Source of the DNA: an uncultured Cardiobacterium sp.
GTDB lineage: Bacteria > Pseudomonadota > Gammaproteobacteria > Cardiobacteriales > Cardiobacteriaceae
Direction: 5' to 3'
Assembly: GCF_938028825.1 (NCBI RefSeq)
Contig: NZ_CALIZP010000003.1
Location: 1 to 13,409 of the forward strand
DNA: 13,409 nucleotides
Part shown: positions 5,609 to 12,571 of the stretch, one piece after another
How positions within the stretch are numbered: the first letter of the stretch is position 1
How the letters are laid out: each line of letters opens with the position of its first letter
Program-made: the position numbers and the translations under genes
Notes under the pieces: generated by a model
What the model was told of the DNA's origin: nothing
Databases searched by the model: none
The model's input: the letters and a program-made list of their open reading frames with translations, nothing else

Positions 5609-6478
5609 TCAGGCGGCGGGAAAAGCCCTGGCGCGCTGCACGATGGCCTGCGCCCAGTTGCGGTGCACGGCGGTTTCCTGCATCGCGCCGCCGGCGCGGA
5701 ACACGGCGGCTTCACTCGCGAGGATTTGCTGCGCGAGGTCGCGTTCTTCCTGGCTGACGCGATATTCCCGCTCAATCACCGCCACCTGCGCGGGATGGAT
5801 GGCGCTTTTGCCGGTGAGGCCGTGGCGCAGGTCTTCCCGCACTTCCTGCGCGAGGAGGTCGGGGCGGTCGAGGTATTCGAAGACGGGAGCGGAGAGGAGG
5901 TAGCCTGCCGGTTTGCAGAGGCCGACCAGGCGGTCAATCAATGTGCCGAGCGGGCTGGCGTAGAGGGTGGCATCGGGCGGGCGGCGCAGGTGCAGCTGGC
6001 TCAACAGGTCGTTGCCGCCGATGCGCAGGCAGAGGATGCGCGCGCGCCAGCCGTCGCGGTCGAAGGTATCCAGCAGACGCAGCACTTCGCTCTCCCGGTA
6101 GGTTTCCTGTGTTTCCAGGGTCGGCATCAGGCGGAAAGCCGTATCCAGCAGCGCGCGGTAGTCGCCGAGGCTGGCGGCGGTGATTTTCGGCAGGACGAAG
6201 CCGTGGATGCGCCCGATATGCGGCATCGCCAGCACCTGCCGCATCACGTCCGCATCGCGCAGGCGGATGAAGCGGTGGCGTGGGCAGTCGTCCGGCGTGG
6301 CGGCGAGCGCGGCAGCGAGGTTGGCCAGCGCCTGCGGCAGGTCGCGCGCAGCCACACTGTCTTCGGTGCAGTAGATAAGCGAGCGCACGCCGGACAGTTT
6401 GTCGCCGCGCGCGATGGCGACCAGCTGCGGATGGGTCGCGGGGACGTAAAGGCAGGCGCCGAGTTGGTGGGCGTTCAT
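5609..6478 (-). CDS. HpcH/HpaI aldolase / citrate lyase beta (CitE)-like protein
   Basis: A 289-residue TIM-barrel protein of the CitE/HpcH-HpaI superfamily, whose members cleave or form C-C bonds in acyl-CoA or 2-oxo acid substrates with Mg2+. Visible features are the N-terminal LYVPATHPQLVAIA, the acidic pair in CTEDSVAARDL (38-47), RLRDADV (72-78), VLPKI (95-99), candidate metal ligands Glu122 (PTLETQET) and Asp157 (LRIGGNDLL), and GKSAIHPAQV (223-232). No citrate lyase alpha or gamma (ACP) subunit or ligase is nearby, so it is probably not CitE proper. It looks closer to the stand-alone lyase-like branch, and the substrate is unknown. The ATG at 6478 follows GGAG. Likely a single-gene unit. 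Confidence 0.82.
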   Translation of the reverse strand: MNAHQLGACLYVPATHPQLVAIARGDKLSGVRSLIYCTEDSVAARDLPQALANLAAALAATPDDCPRHRFIRLRDADVMRQVLAMPHIGRIHGFVLPKITAASLGDYRALLDTAFRLMPTLETQETYRESEVLRLLDTFDRDGWRARILCLRIGGNDLLSQLHLRRPPDATLYASPLGTLIDRLVGLCKPAGYLLSAPVFEYLDRPDLLAQEVREDLRHGLTGKSAIHPAQVAVIEREYRVSQEERDLAQQILASEAAVFRAGGAMQETAVHRNWAQAIVQRARAFPAA

Positions 6479-6507
6479 GGACGGCTCCGGGTGTGAGTGG
6501 CGGCGTG

Positions 6508-6537
6508 ATGCTAAGAGGAAGACAATGGGCGGGTCAA
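6508..6537 (-). promoter_or_regulatory. Candidate promoter of the CitE-like gene
   Basis: On the minus strand TTGACC (5/6 to the -35 box) is followed after 18 bp by TAGCAT (4/6 to the -10 box). The predicted start leaves a leader of about 20 bases carrying the GGAG ribosome binding site of the 6478 start. Confidence 0.45.
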
Positions 6538-6556
6538 CCGTGCATTTTTATACACA

Positions 6557-6588
6557 AGAAAACCCCGCCAAGCGGCGTGGTTGCGGGC
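6557..6588 (-). terminator. Terminator after the Sel1-repeat gene, built from a repeated hairpin unit
   Basis: On the minus strand CCCGC (6587-6583) pairs with GCGGG (6568-6564), with an inner CGCC-AAGC-GGCG hairpin possible as an alternative. The stem is followed by TTTTCTT. It begins about 10 bp after the Sel1 gene stop. The same unit recurs near 12612-12646 with only scattered changes. Confidence 0.65.
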
Positions 6589-6598
6589 TTTGTCAGTT

Positions 6599-7777
6599 TT
6601 ATTTGCCGAGTTGCTGCAAGGCTTTTTTGGCGCCTTCGTCGCCTTGGGCGGCGGCTTTTGCAAAGTATTCGCGGGCTTTGCCGATGTCTTTCGGCACATC
6701 TATGCCGAAATAATAGAGGGCGCCAAGATTAAACAGCGCCTGAGCATCATCTTGAGCGGCGGCTTTTTCAAACCACTCACGCGCTTTGCCGTAATCCTGC
6801 GGTACTCCTTGTCCGTCCCGGTACAGGACACCGAGGTGGTATTGTGCCCGCGCATGGTCTTGGGCTGCGGCTTTTTCCAGCCATTTGCGCCCTTCGTTGA
6901 TGTCCTGCGGCACTCCTTTGCCCTGGTAATAGAGGATGGCAAGGTTATATTGGGCTTTGGCATGACCCTGAGTCGCGGCTTTTTCATACCACAGCCGCGC
7001 TTTGCCATAATCCTGCGCCACACCATCACCGTTGTCATAAAGGACACCGAGGTTGTATTGAGCGTGCAAATCCCCTTGGGCAGCCGCTTTTGCAAACCAC
7101 TCACGCGCTTTGCCGTAATCCTGCGGCACACCCTGCCCTGTAAGGTAGAGTTCGCCCAGATTGTATTGCGCATCGGCATTGCCTTGTTCAGCGGCTTTTT
7201 CGTACCACTCGCGTGCTTTGCCGATGTCCTGCGGCACACCTTGTCCTTTGTCGTAAAGCGTGCCGAGATTGTACTGGGCATCAACGATGCCTTGGGCGGC
7301 AGCCTTTTCCAGCCATTCGCGCGCTTTGCCGTAATCCTGCACTACGCCCTGGCCGTGGTAATAGAGCTGGCCGAGGTTGTATTGTGCGGCGGCATCGCCT
7401 TGGGCAGCGGCTTTTTCCAGCCATTCCCGTGCTTTGCCATAGTCCTGCGCGACGCCCTGCCCTTCTTTGTAGAGGAGGGCGAGGTTGTTGGCGGCAGAAG
7501 CGTTTTCCTGTGCAGCGGCTTTTTCCCACCATTCACGTGCTTTTCCGTAGTCTTGCGCTACACCTTGGCCGTTGTAGTAGAAGTAACCGAGGATATGTTG
7601 CGCGTCTGCATCGCCGGCCTCCGCGAGGGTTTGCCATTTTTCCCGCGCGGTGGCGTAGTCCTGCTGTTGGTAAGCCTGTTCGGCGGCGCTCTTCAATGCT
7701 TCTTTTTCGCTGTCGCTCAGGGCATGGGCGGCGCTCGCGGCGAGAAGGAGGGCAACAAGACAGAGGGTTTTGTGCAT
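6599..7777 (-). CDS. Secreted Sel1-repeat protein
   Basis: A 392-residue protein with an N-terminal signal peptide (cleavage expected after AHA, residue 19, with no lipobox cysteine). A short helical lead-in (20-57) is followed by nine tandem Sel1 repeats, each exactly 36 residues (58-381), and a partial tenth. The repeat consensus is DAQYNLGxLYxxGQGVPQDYGKAREWxEKAAAQG. Sel1 repeats are TPR-like helix pairs that form a curved scaffold for protein partners, often in signalling, envelope integrity or host contact; no catalytic domain is present. The ATG at 7777 follows AAGGAAG. It starts 14 bp after the LplT-PlsC stop, so it is probably the last gene of that transcript, and a terminator follows. 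The molecular partner is unknown. Confidence 0.9.
   Translation of the reverse strand: MHKTLCLVALLLAASAAHALSDSEKEALKSAAEQAYQQQDYATAREKWQTLAEAGDADAQHILGYFYYNGQGVAQDYGKAREWWEKAAAQENASAANNLALLYKEGQGVAQDYGKAREWLEKAAAQGDAAAQYNLGQLYYHGQGVVQDYGKAREWLEKAAAQGIVDAQYNLGTLYDKGQGVPQDIGKAREWYEKAAEQGNADAQYNLGELYLTGQGVPQDYGKAREWFAKAAAQGDLHAQYNLGVLYDNGDGVAQDYGKARLWYEKAATQGHAKAQYNLAILYYQGKGVPQDINEGRKWLEKAAAQDHARAQYHLGVLYRDGQGVPQDYGKAREWFEKAAAQDDAQALFNLGALYYFGIDVPKDIGKAREYFAKAAAQGDEGAKKALQQLGK
6635..7606 (-). repeat. Nine tandem 108-bp units encoding Sel1 repeats
   Basis: The 972-bp core of the Sel1 gene consists of nine in-frame 108-bp units with no length variation between them. Segments encoding DYGKAREW and EKAAAQG are highly alike at the DNA level. 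The units differ mostly at the hypervariable turn (for example YYNG, YKEG, YDNG), as expected after duplication and drift. Such an array can expand or contract by recombination. Confidence 0.85.
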
Positions 7778-7791
7778 GGTGGCTTCCTTGT

Positions 7792-9654
7792 TTAGGGTTG
7801 TGTTTTGTGCTGCGCCAGCAAGGCCAGCGTCTTTTCTTTCAGCGTTTCAGCATCGGTTTCCGGCGGCAGCGGCGCGCCGATGAGGACGTCGATACGGGCG
7901 AACCATTTGCGCGGCCCGCCCTTCATCAGCCCGCCCGCGTGCGAGAAGAGGCTGCCCCAGAGGTTGTCGATGGCAACGGGGATGACCGGCACGGGATCGC
8001 GTTCCAGCATTTTTTCGATGCCGCGTCGGTACACGCCGATTTCGCCGTCGCGGGTCAGTTCGCCTTCGGGGAAGATGGCGACGATGTCGCCGTCGGCGAG
8101 CGCCGTGTGCACGTCTTCAAAGGATTGGCGGAAGAGCGCGGCGTCTTCGCTGCGCCCAGCGATGGGGATGGCGCGCGCGCTTTTGAAGATGTAGCGCAAC
8201 ACGGGGATGCGGAAGATTTTGTAGTACATGATGAAGCGCAGCGGACGGCGGATGGCGACCATGAGGATGAGCGCATCCATGTAGGAGATATGGTTGCAGG
8301 CAATGATGGCCGCGCCGCTGCGCGGGATATTGTCCCGCCCTTCCACGCGCAGGCGGTAGCAGCAGGCGACGATGAGGATGACGAGGCAGCGCATGATGAA
8401 TTCCGGAACGACGGTGAAGATGTAAAACGAGATGGCGAGGTGTACGCCGAGCAGGAGTGCGATGAGCGCTTGCAGCGACCAGCCGAAGACGCTGAGGATA
8501 ATGATGGAGAGGACGCTCACCAGCACGAGGAAGAGGGCATTCAGGATGTTGTTCGCCGCGATCATCTGCGATTTGTGGCCGCTTTCGGCGCGGTGCTGGA
8601 TGATGGCGTAGAGCGGCACGGCGTAGATACCGCCGCCGAAGGCGATGGCGAAGAAGGAAAGTGTGGTGTGCAGGAAGCGCGGGTCGTGCAGGAAGGTGCG
8701 GAAGGTATGCAGCTCGCTGAGGGCAGGATTGGCGCTGATGGTGATGACACCCGCCATGCCGGCGGCGAGGATGAAGGCGCCAACGGGGACAAGCCCTGCT
8801 TCAATTCGCCCACGCGCAAGGAAGTTGCTGAGGAGCGAGCCGATGCCGATGCCGACGGAGAACAGCACCAGCAGGTAGGTGGTAACTTCCGGGCCGCTGT
8901 TCAGCACTTCTTTGGCGTACTGCGGGATTTGCGTCAAAAGCGCACCGCCGAGCAGCCAGAACCAGGAGATGGCGAGGATGCACTGGTAGATGGTTTTCTG
9001 CTGGTAGGTGTAGGCGAGCAGGGTTTTGGTCTGCTGCCAGGGATGGAACGGTGGCAGGGCGCTGCGGTCGGTTGAGCCCTGGGCGGCGGGGATGAGGTAG
9101 GCACTGATAAGCCCGATGGTGACGGCAGCGACCATCGCCGTGTACAGCAGCGGGTACAGCGATTCGCGCGCAACCAGCGAGGCGCCCGCCAGGGTGCCGC
9201 CGAGAATGGCGAGGAAGGTACCTGCTTCGACGAGGCCGTTGCCCAGCATCAGTTCTTCTTCGCGCAGTCGTTCCGGCAGGATGCCGTATTTCACCGGCCC
9301 GAAGAAGGTGGATTGCAGACCGAGCAGACAGAGCACGGCGACCATCAGCGGGATGAGGTCGAAGACGAAGGCGACGATGCCGACGGCCATGATGAACACT
9401 TCCAGCCATTTGATACGCACGATGAGAAAGCGCTTCTCGAAGCGGTCAGCCAGCAGGCCGGACCAGGCGGAGAAAAGGAACATTGGGAAGATGAAAAGCG
9501 CCATGCTCAGGTTGGTGTAGAAGCTGAGGGTTTTGCTGTCGCTGAGGCGCAGGGTGAGGTACACCAAAAGCGCGTTTTTGTAGAGGTTGTCGGTGAAGGC
9601 GCCGCCAAACTGGGTGATAAAGAACGGCAGGAAGCGTCGGGAAAAGAGGAGCAT
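7792..9654 (-). CDS. LplT-type MFS transporter fused to PlsC-type acyltransferase
   Basis: A 620-residue inner-membrane protein with two parts. Residues 1 to about 420 form a major-facilitator transporter of the lysophospholipid-flippase (LplT) type, with about 12 hydrophobic segments, FGGAFTDNLYKNAL near the start and GLLADRFEKR in the first cytoplasmic loop. Residues of about 435-600 form a 1-acylglycerophosphate-type acyltransferase with the HX4D motif NHISYMD (His455, Asp460) and FPEG (528-531). Related proteins flip lysophospholipids inward and re-acylate them. Many fusions also carry a C-terminal acyl-ACP synthetase (Aas-like) domain, which is absent here. The frame is open upstream, but the ATG at 9654 begins the transporter at MLLFSRRFLPFFITQFGG; its ribosome binding site (GGA) is weak. 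It is in the sixA run. Confidence 0.9.
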   Translation of the reverse strand: MLLFSRRFLPFFITQFGGAFTDNLYKNALLVYLTLRLSDSKTLSFYTNLSMALFIFPMFLFSAWSGLLADRFEKRFLIVRIKWLEVFIMAVGIVAFVFDLIPLMVAVLCLLGLQSTFFGPVKYGILPERLREEELMLGNGLVEAGTFLAILGGTLAGASLVARESLYPLLYTAMVAAVTIGLISAYLIPAAQGSTDRSALPPFHPWQQTKTLLAYTYQQKTIYQCILAISWFWLLGGALLTQIPQYAKEVLNSGPEVTTYLLVLFSVGIGIGSLLSNFLARGRIEAGLVPVGAFILAAGMAGVITISANPALSELHTFRTFLHDPRFLHTTLSFFAIAFGGGIYAVPLYAIIQHRAESGHKSQMIAANNILNALFLVLVSVLSIIILSVFGWSLQALIALLLGVHLAISFYIFTVVPEFIMRCLVILIVACCYRLRVEGRDNIPRSGAAIIACNHISYMDALILMVAIRRPLRFIMYYKIFRIPVLRYIFKSARAIPIAGRSEDAALFRQSFEDVHTALADGDIVAIFPEGELTRDGEIGVYRRGIEKMLERDPVPVIPVAIDNLWGSLFSHAGGLMKGGPRKWFARIDVLIGAPLPPETDAETLKEKTLALLAQHKTQP

Positions 9655-9709
9655 GGGGGATTCCAAAGTAGGGTGGGTCTCGGCCCGGCAAGCGGTAGAG
9701 GAAATGGCG

Positions 9710-10273
9710 TTATCTTTTTTGGGCGACACCAGCAGATTCAGGGGCAGCCTGCCAGGCGGTGATAATGCTGTCGCTGCGGCGGACGCGGACAGGGTTGTCC
9801 GGCAGGATGAGCTGCGCCCAGAGATCGTTGTAGTAGTCAATGAGCACATCCGCCGCAATAGGCGGGCGGTCGCCGGTGGTGTGGGCATCAGCGGCGACCG
9901 TCACGCGGTAATCCAGCGCGGCTGCCGCCTTGATGGTGCTGTCCACACAGTAATCGGTCGTGCAGCCGCAGATGGTCAGGTCGCGGCTGTGCCACTCAGC
10001 CAGCGTAGCGGCGAGCGCGGTGCGGTAAAAGGCGTTGCAGGCAGTCTTGTCGAGATACACCGCAGCAGCGGGGACGTGCAGTTCCGGCAATAGCTGCCAC
10101 GCCGCGCTGCCCGCCGGCAAATCGTCGTCCGTATGGCGGATGATGACGGTATGCGGGGCAGCGGCCATCAGGCGGTTGATGTTGCCAACGACCGCCGCGC
10201 GCGCATGACGTGGCGTGGCGAACACGCCGTTTTGCATATCGATGACGAGCAGGGCGTCGCGCATCGGCTTCAC
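9710..10273 (-). CDS. Isochorismatase-family cysteine hydrolase
   Basis: A 187-residue cysteine hydrolase of the isochorismatase/nicotinamidase-like fold. The catalytic triad is intact: Asp12 (LLVIDMQNG), Lys76 (LDKTACNAF) and Cys109 (CTTDYCVDST). The substrate cannot be told; relatives hydrolyse isochorismate, nicotinamide, carbamates or ureido compounds. There is no siderophore gene nearby to suggest isochorismate. Two starts are possible: GTG at 10273, which overlaps the upstream stop as GTGA and has AAAGG very close, or ATG at 10264 with AAAGG about 12 bases away. I list the longer form, with real uncertainty. It is the third gene of the sixA run; the next start is 55 bp away and may have weaker coupling. 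Confidence 0.88.
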   Translation of the reverse strand: MKPMRDALLVIDMQNGVFATPRHARAAVVGNINRLMAAAPHTVIIRHTDDDLPAGSAAWQLLPELHVPAAAVYLDKTACNAFYRTALAATLAEWHSRDLTICGCTTDYCVDSTIKAAAALDYRVTVAADAHTTGDRPPIAADVLIDYYNDLWAQLILPDNPVRVRRSDSIITAWQAAPESAGVAQKR

Positions 10274-10785
10274 TTACCTTTCTTCTGCTTCGCCGCCGGT
10301 TTGGCCCCCGCCCGCGTACATTCCGTCGGATTGTCGCGTTCGTCGTGCATATTAAGCTGCTGCTTGTCGGCCTTATCAACGGTCAGCGAAACCGCATCGC
10401 CCGCCTTCACACCGCGCAGTACGCCAAACATCTTCGCTTCAAACGCCGCCACATCGGGTTTTTCGTCCAGCATCTTCTGAATGCGCGGCGGCATTGCCCG
10501 CTCGACCGTGCTTTTTACCGTCTCCACGCGCAGCACGCCGTCTTTCAGCGTCCACGTTTCTTCATTGTGCGTCGTGTATTGCAAGAGGCCGTCGCGGATG
10601 AAGAAGATGGTGGTGCCGTCGCTGGTGGTGGTGCCATCGGCATTAAAAATGCGCACATCGTCAATCTTGGCATTGATTTCCGGATACGAGGTGCTGCACG
10701 ACCAGCGGCCAAGCAAATCCGCTTCGCCGAGTGCGGCGGCAAACGGGGCGGCCAGCACCGCCAGCAGGGGGAAAAGAAAACGCAT
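10270..10785 (-). CDS. Small secreted protein of unknown function
   Basis: A 171-residue protein with a clear signal peptide (MRFLFPLLAVLAAPFAAALG) and no lipobox. The mature part begins EADLLGRWSC and is rich in beta-forming stretches such as IFNADGTTTSDGTTIFFI and GLLQYTTHNEETWTL. The GRW opening recalls lipocalin-like or small beta-barrel periplasmic proteins, though this is only a resemblance. Cys30 and Cys156 could form one disulfide. The tail is basic (AAKQKKGK). The ATG follows AAGGAG, which overlaps the sixA stop (TAAGGAG), so the two genes are tightly coupled, and its own stop overlaps the possible GTG start of the isochorismatase. I do not recognise the family. Confidence 0.82.
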   Translation of the reverse strand: MRFLFPLLAVLAAPFAAALGEADLLGRWSCSTSYPEINAKIDDVRIFNADGTTTSDGTTIFFIRDGLLQYTTHNEETWTLKDGVLRVETVKSTVERAMPPRIQKMLDEKPDVAAFEAKMFGVLRGVKAGDAVSLTVDKADKQQLNMHDERDNPTECTRAGAKPAAKQKKGK

Positions 10786-10794
10786 AAGAACTCC

Positions 10795-11232
10795 TTAGCC
10801 CGTCACGGGTTGTGGTTGGAAAGAATCACACAGCTGCCAGTTCTCGCCGTCATCACCGGTAAAGACCAGCACCATGCCGTGATTAAAGGGGTAATAGCCG
10901 CCGGTGCGCAAGAGATGCGCGCCGAGCTGGCCGATCCACGGTAAATGACCGACGGCGATGAGATCGCTCTCGCCGCGCTCAACAAGAAAATCATAGACGC
11001 TCATCGTCGCCTTGCCCGGATTGAGCGCGGCCACTGCCTCGCTGGGGAAGGGATAATGCGCCGCCGTCTCGATCGCCCGCCGCGCCATCGAGGTGAGGAT
11101 AGGCAGATTGGGGTAGTGCGCGGCGAGCCACTGCCCGCCCTGCGCCGCCTGCTTGTGCCCGGTCGGGTCGAGCATGCGGTCATAGCCGTTAAAACTGTTG
11201 GCGCTGGCATGGCGCCAGAGGATCAGTTGCAT
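10795..11232 (-). CDS. sixA: Phosphohistidine phosphatase SixA
   Basis: A 145-residue histidine phosphatase of the SixA branch, which removes phosphate from phosphohistidine in signalling proteins (in E. coli, ArcB and the nitrogen PTS phosphotransferase). Motifs seen are the catalytic RHA (Arg7-His8) in LILWRHASA, TSMARRAIETA (47-57) with the phosphate-binding arginine, and GHLPWIG with the second catalytic His96. The length fits SixA (about 150-160) and is shorter than cofactor-type mutases. The ATG follows CAGGAG. It is the first gene of a run continuing to 6599. The substrate assignment is from family knowledge, and no histidine kinase lies in the window. Confidence 0.9.
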   Translation of the reverse strand: MQLILWRHASANSFNGYDRMLDPTGHKQAAQGGQWLAAHYPNLPILTSMARRAIETAAHYPFPSEAVAALNPGKATMSVYDFLVERGESDLIAVGHLPWIGQLGAHLLRTGGYYPFNHGMVLVFTGDDGENWQLCDSFQPQPVTG

Positions 11233-11270
11233 ACAAACTCCTGCCGCAAGCGGCGTGATGAGAGGAGGCT

Positions 11271-11276
11271 AGTATA
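11271..11276 (-). promoter_or_regulatory. Candidate -10 element for the sixA run
   Basis: On the minus strand this reads TATACT (5/6 to consensus), 39 bases upstream of the sixA ATG. The -35 region shows no good match. The overlapping plus-strand TATAAC (11273-11278) could serve the short ORF at 11294. Confidence 0.4.
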
Positions 11277-11293
11277 ACGGGCAGGTAAAGCGC

Positions 11294-11575
11294 GTGGTTG
11301 TCCCGCCCGCCTACGCCTCTGCCGGCGGCACTTTGCCCAGCATCCGCTGCTGCTGCGCCACCACCCGCGCCGCCATGTCGCTTATCGCCGCCAACGGCCT
11401 GTTCATCCTCCTGCCCTGCGCCTTTTCCCTCTATGACCGCGCCGCAGCAGGGCAGTTTGATGCCATCTTCTACGCCGTGCAGACGCTGGAACTGCTGGCC
11501 GGGGCGACCAACCTGGCCCTCCTCGGCCTGAGCATGCGCGACGGCTTTGCCATCCGCCGCCCGCACGCCGCCTGA
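11294..11575 (+). CDS. Short hypothetical membrane protein, possibly a gene remnant
   Basis: A 93-residue plus-strand frame. Residues 28-93 (from the internal ATG at 11375) contain two hydrophobic segments, around LIAANGLFILLPCAFSL and FYAVQTLELLAGATNLALLGL, ending MRDGFAIR. That part looks like genuine membrane protein sequence. The first 27 residues (PPAYASAGGTLPS, then a cysteine run) do not. The frame starts at GTG with AGG 8 bases upstream, while the internal ATG has no ribosome binding site. It may be the 3' end of a larger membrane gene whose front has been lost. I do not recognise the family. No same-strand neighbour is nearby. Confidence 0.35.
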   Translation: MVVPPAYASAGGTLPSIRCCCATTRAAMSLIAANGLFILLPCAFSLYDRAAAGQFDAIFYAVQTLELLAGATNLALLGLSMRDGFAIRRPHAA

Positions 11576-11600
11576 TTCCGAGCCCTGGAATTACGCCGGG

Positions 11601-11650
11601 AAGGCGGCACGCCGAAGACGGTACAACTAGTGCGGAGAGACGCACCAACA
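11601..11650. mobile_element. Decayed partial copy of the 106-bp miniature element
   Basis: These 50 bases align without gaps to the core of the element at 5452-5557 (read on its minus strand) at 40 of 50 positions, including the 11-base identity GTACAACTAGT and the ending CCAACA. Neither terminal inverted repeat can be recognised outside the core, so the copy looks old and no longer mobile. Confidence 0.65.
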
Positions 11651-11676
11651 TTCGCAGATTACTTAAGCGCCGCCCA

Positions 11677-11703
11677 GTGAAAAACCGCCTCACGGGGCGG
11701 TTT
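11677..11703 (-). terminator. Terminator after the GntR regulator
   Basis: The arms AAACCGCC (11682-11689) and GGCGGTTT (11696-11703) are perfect, with a 6-base loop. On the minus strand the stem is followed by further Ts (GGCGGTTTTTCAC). It lies 79 bp past the regulator's stop codon. The plus-strand T-tract is shorter, so it mainly serves the regulator gene. The bases from here to 11782 show nothing else. Confidence 0.75.
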
Positions 11704-11782
11704 ATGCGGGTACCGGGAGCCGGAGTTCCCCTGCCCGGCGACTCTCCAAACCGTACGGCGGACTGAAATCCCCGGAAGGTTC

Positions 11783-12496
11783 TCAACCCGCCACTTTGCC
11801 GTTGAAGCGTTCCAGCTGGAACATCACCCGGTCGCCCCGGTGCCAGGTGGAGAAGATTTCCACCGCTTCATCGTGTTCGTCGTAGGTAGTGCCGCTCAGG
11901 AGCAAAAGCGGCGCGCCGGGCGAAACGCCGAGCAGGCCGGCCATCGGGTCGGCGGCGGGTACGGCATAGACGTTGCGCAGGGAGCGCAGCAGGTTGATGT
12001 GCGCGCGGGTTTTCATCAGTTCGTGCAGCGAGGCGTTTTCCAGCACTTCGCGCGGTAGGTGCCCGGCCAGCACCGGCGGCAACCAGGTTTCGATAAGCGC
12101 CAGCGGGTAGCCGTAGCCGCTGCGCAGGCGTTGCAGGTGCAGCGCTTCCCCGCCCCAAGCGGGCGGCGCTTCTTCGTAGGACACCACGCCCCAAGCGAGG
12201 ATTTCCGTCTGCACGGTCGCGCCGGTTTCTTCGACTTGCAGGCCGAGGCCGTTCAGCGATTGCACGATGCGGCGGATGCGGTTCACCGGCAGGACGAAAC
12301 TGCCTTTGCCGCGCGCTTTTTGCACCAGTCCTTCTGCTTCCAGGGTCGCGAGTGCCTGCCGCACCACCGAACGCGAGACGCCGAAGCGTTTTTGCAGTTC
12401 GGCTTCGGATGGCAGCGGACCGTGCAGCAGTTCGGAATGGATGTCGCGGCGCAGGCTGTCGGCGACGGTGGCGTGCAGGGGTTGGGTGGTGGACAT
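11783..12496 (-). CDS. GntR/HutC-family transcriptional regulator
   Basis: A 237-residue repressor-type regulator. Residues of about 8-75 form the GntR winged helix-turn-helix (LPSEAELQKRFGVSRSVVRQALATLEAEGLV, then wing KARGKGSFV). Residues of about 90-233 form a UTRA ligand-binding domain of the HutC subfamily, ending EIFSTWHRGDRVMFQLERF. UTRA domains bind small effectors such as sugar derivatives, which releases the protein from DNA. The frame is open 26 codons further upstream, but the ATG at 12496 with AGGAG before it fits the family start. It is divergent from the KdgT-type permease, whose promoter carries a GntR-like palindrome. The likely role is control of 2-keto-3-deoxygluconate or related uptake; this is inferred from position. 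Confidence 0.9.
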   Translation of the reverse strand: MSTTQPLHATVADSLRRDIHSELLHGPLPSEAELQKRFGVSRSVVRQALATLEAEGLVQKARGKGSFVLPVNRIRRIVQSLNGLGLQVEETGATVQTEILAWGVVSYEEAPPAWGGEALHLQRLRSGYGYPLALIETWLPPVLAGHLPREVLENASLHELMKTRAHINLLRSLRNVYAVPAADPMAGLLGVSPGAPLLLLSGTTYDEHDEAVEIFSTWHRGDRVMFQLERFNGKVAG

Positions 12497-12527
12497 GGGC
12501 TCTCCTGAGCGGGATTGTGGGAACTGC

Positions 12528-12550
12528 ATTGTAACGCGCCCACTTGTGGG
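12528..12550 (-). promoter_or_regulatory. Candidate GntR gene promoter region with small palindrome
   Basis: On the minus strand TACAAT (12533-12528, 5/6 to the -10 box) lies 31 bases upstream of the regulator ATG. A CCCAC-TT-GTGGG palindrome (12539-12550) sits in the spacer/-35 zone, where a repressor could act. It does not resemble the palindrome in front of kdgT. Confidence 0.35.
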
Positions 12551-12571
12551 GGCGACGGGCGTAGGCACCAC

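Noticed and set aside
5420..6496. A 358-codon plus-strand open frame over the CitE-like gene
   Set aside because: It is antisense to a gene with clear TIM-barrel motifs, and crosses the miniature element and a terminator hairpin.
6635..7606. CRISPR-like periodicity
   Set aside because: The 108-bp period is in-frame protein-coding repetition with no spacers. The CAAGCGGC units at 12572-12720 are also unevenly spaced and have no cas genes nearby.
6581..7795. A 404-codon repetitive plus-strand frame and a 194-codon alternative minus frame over the Sel1 gene
   Set aside because: The apparent repeats are the 108-bp Sel1 units read in other frames. Only the 392-residue frame has a signal peptide, ribosome binding site and known repeat family.
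7213..9075. A 620-codon plus-strand open frame
   Set aside because: It runs across the Sel1/LplT-PlsC boundary antisense to both, with the acidic composition of an antisense shadow.
11704..11782. A possible small RNA between the gntR stop and its terminator
   Set aside because: Only weak, poorly conserved-looking pairing is visible and no promoter is seen, so it is treated as the 3' untranslated region of gntR.
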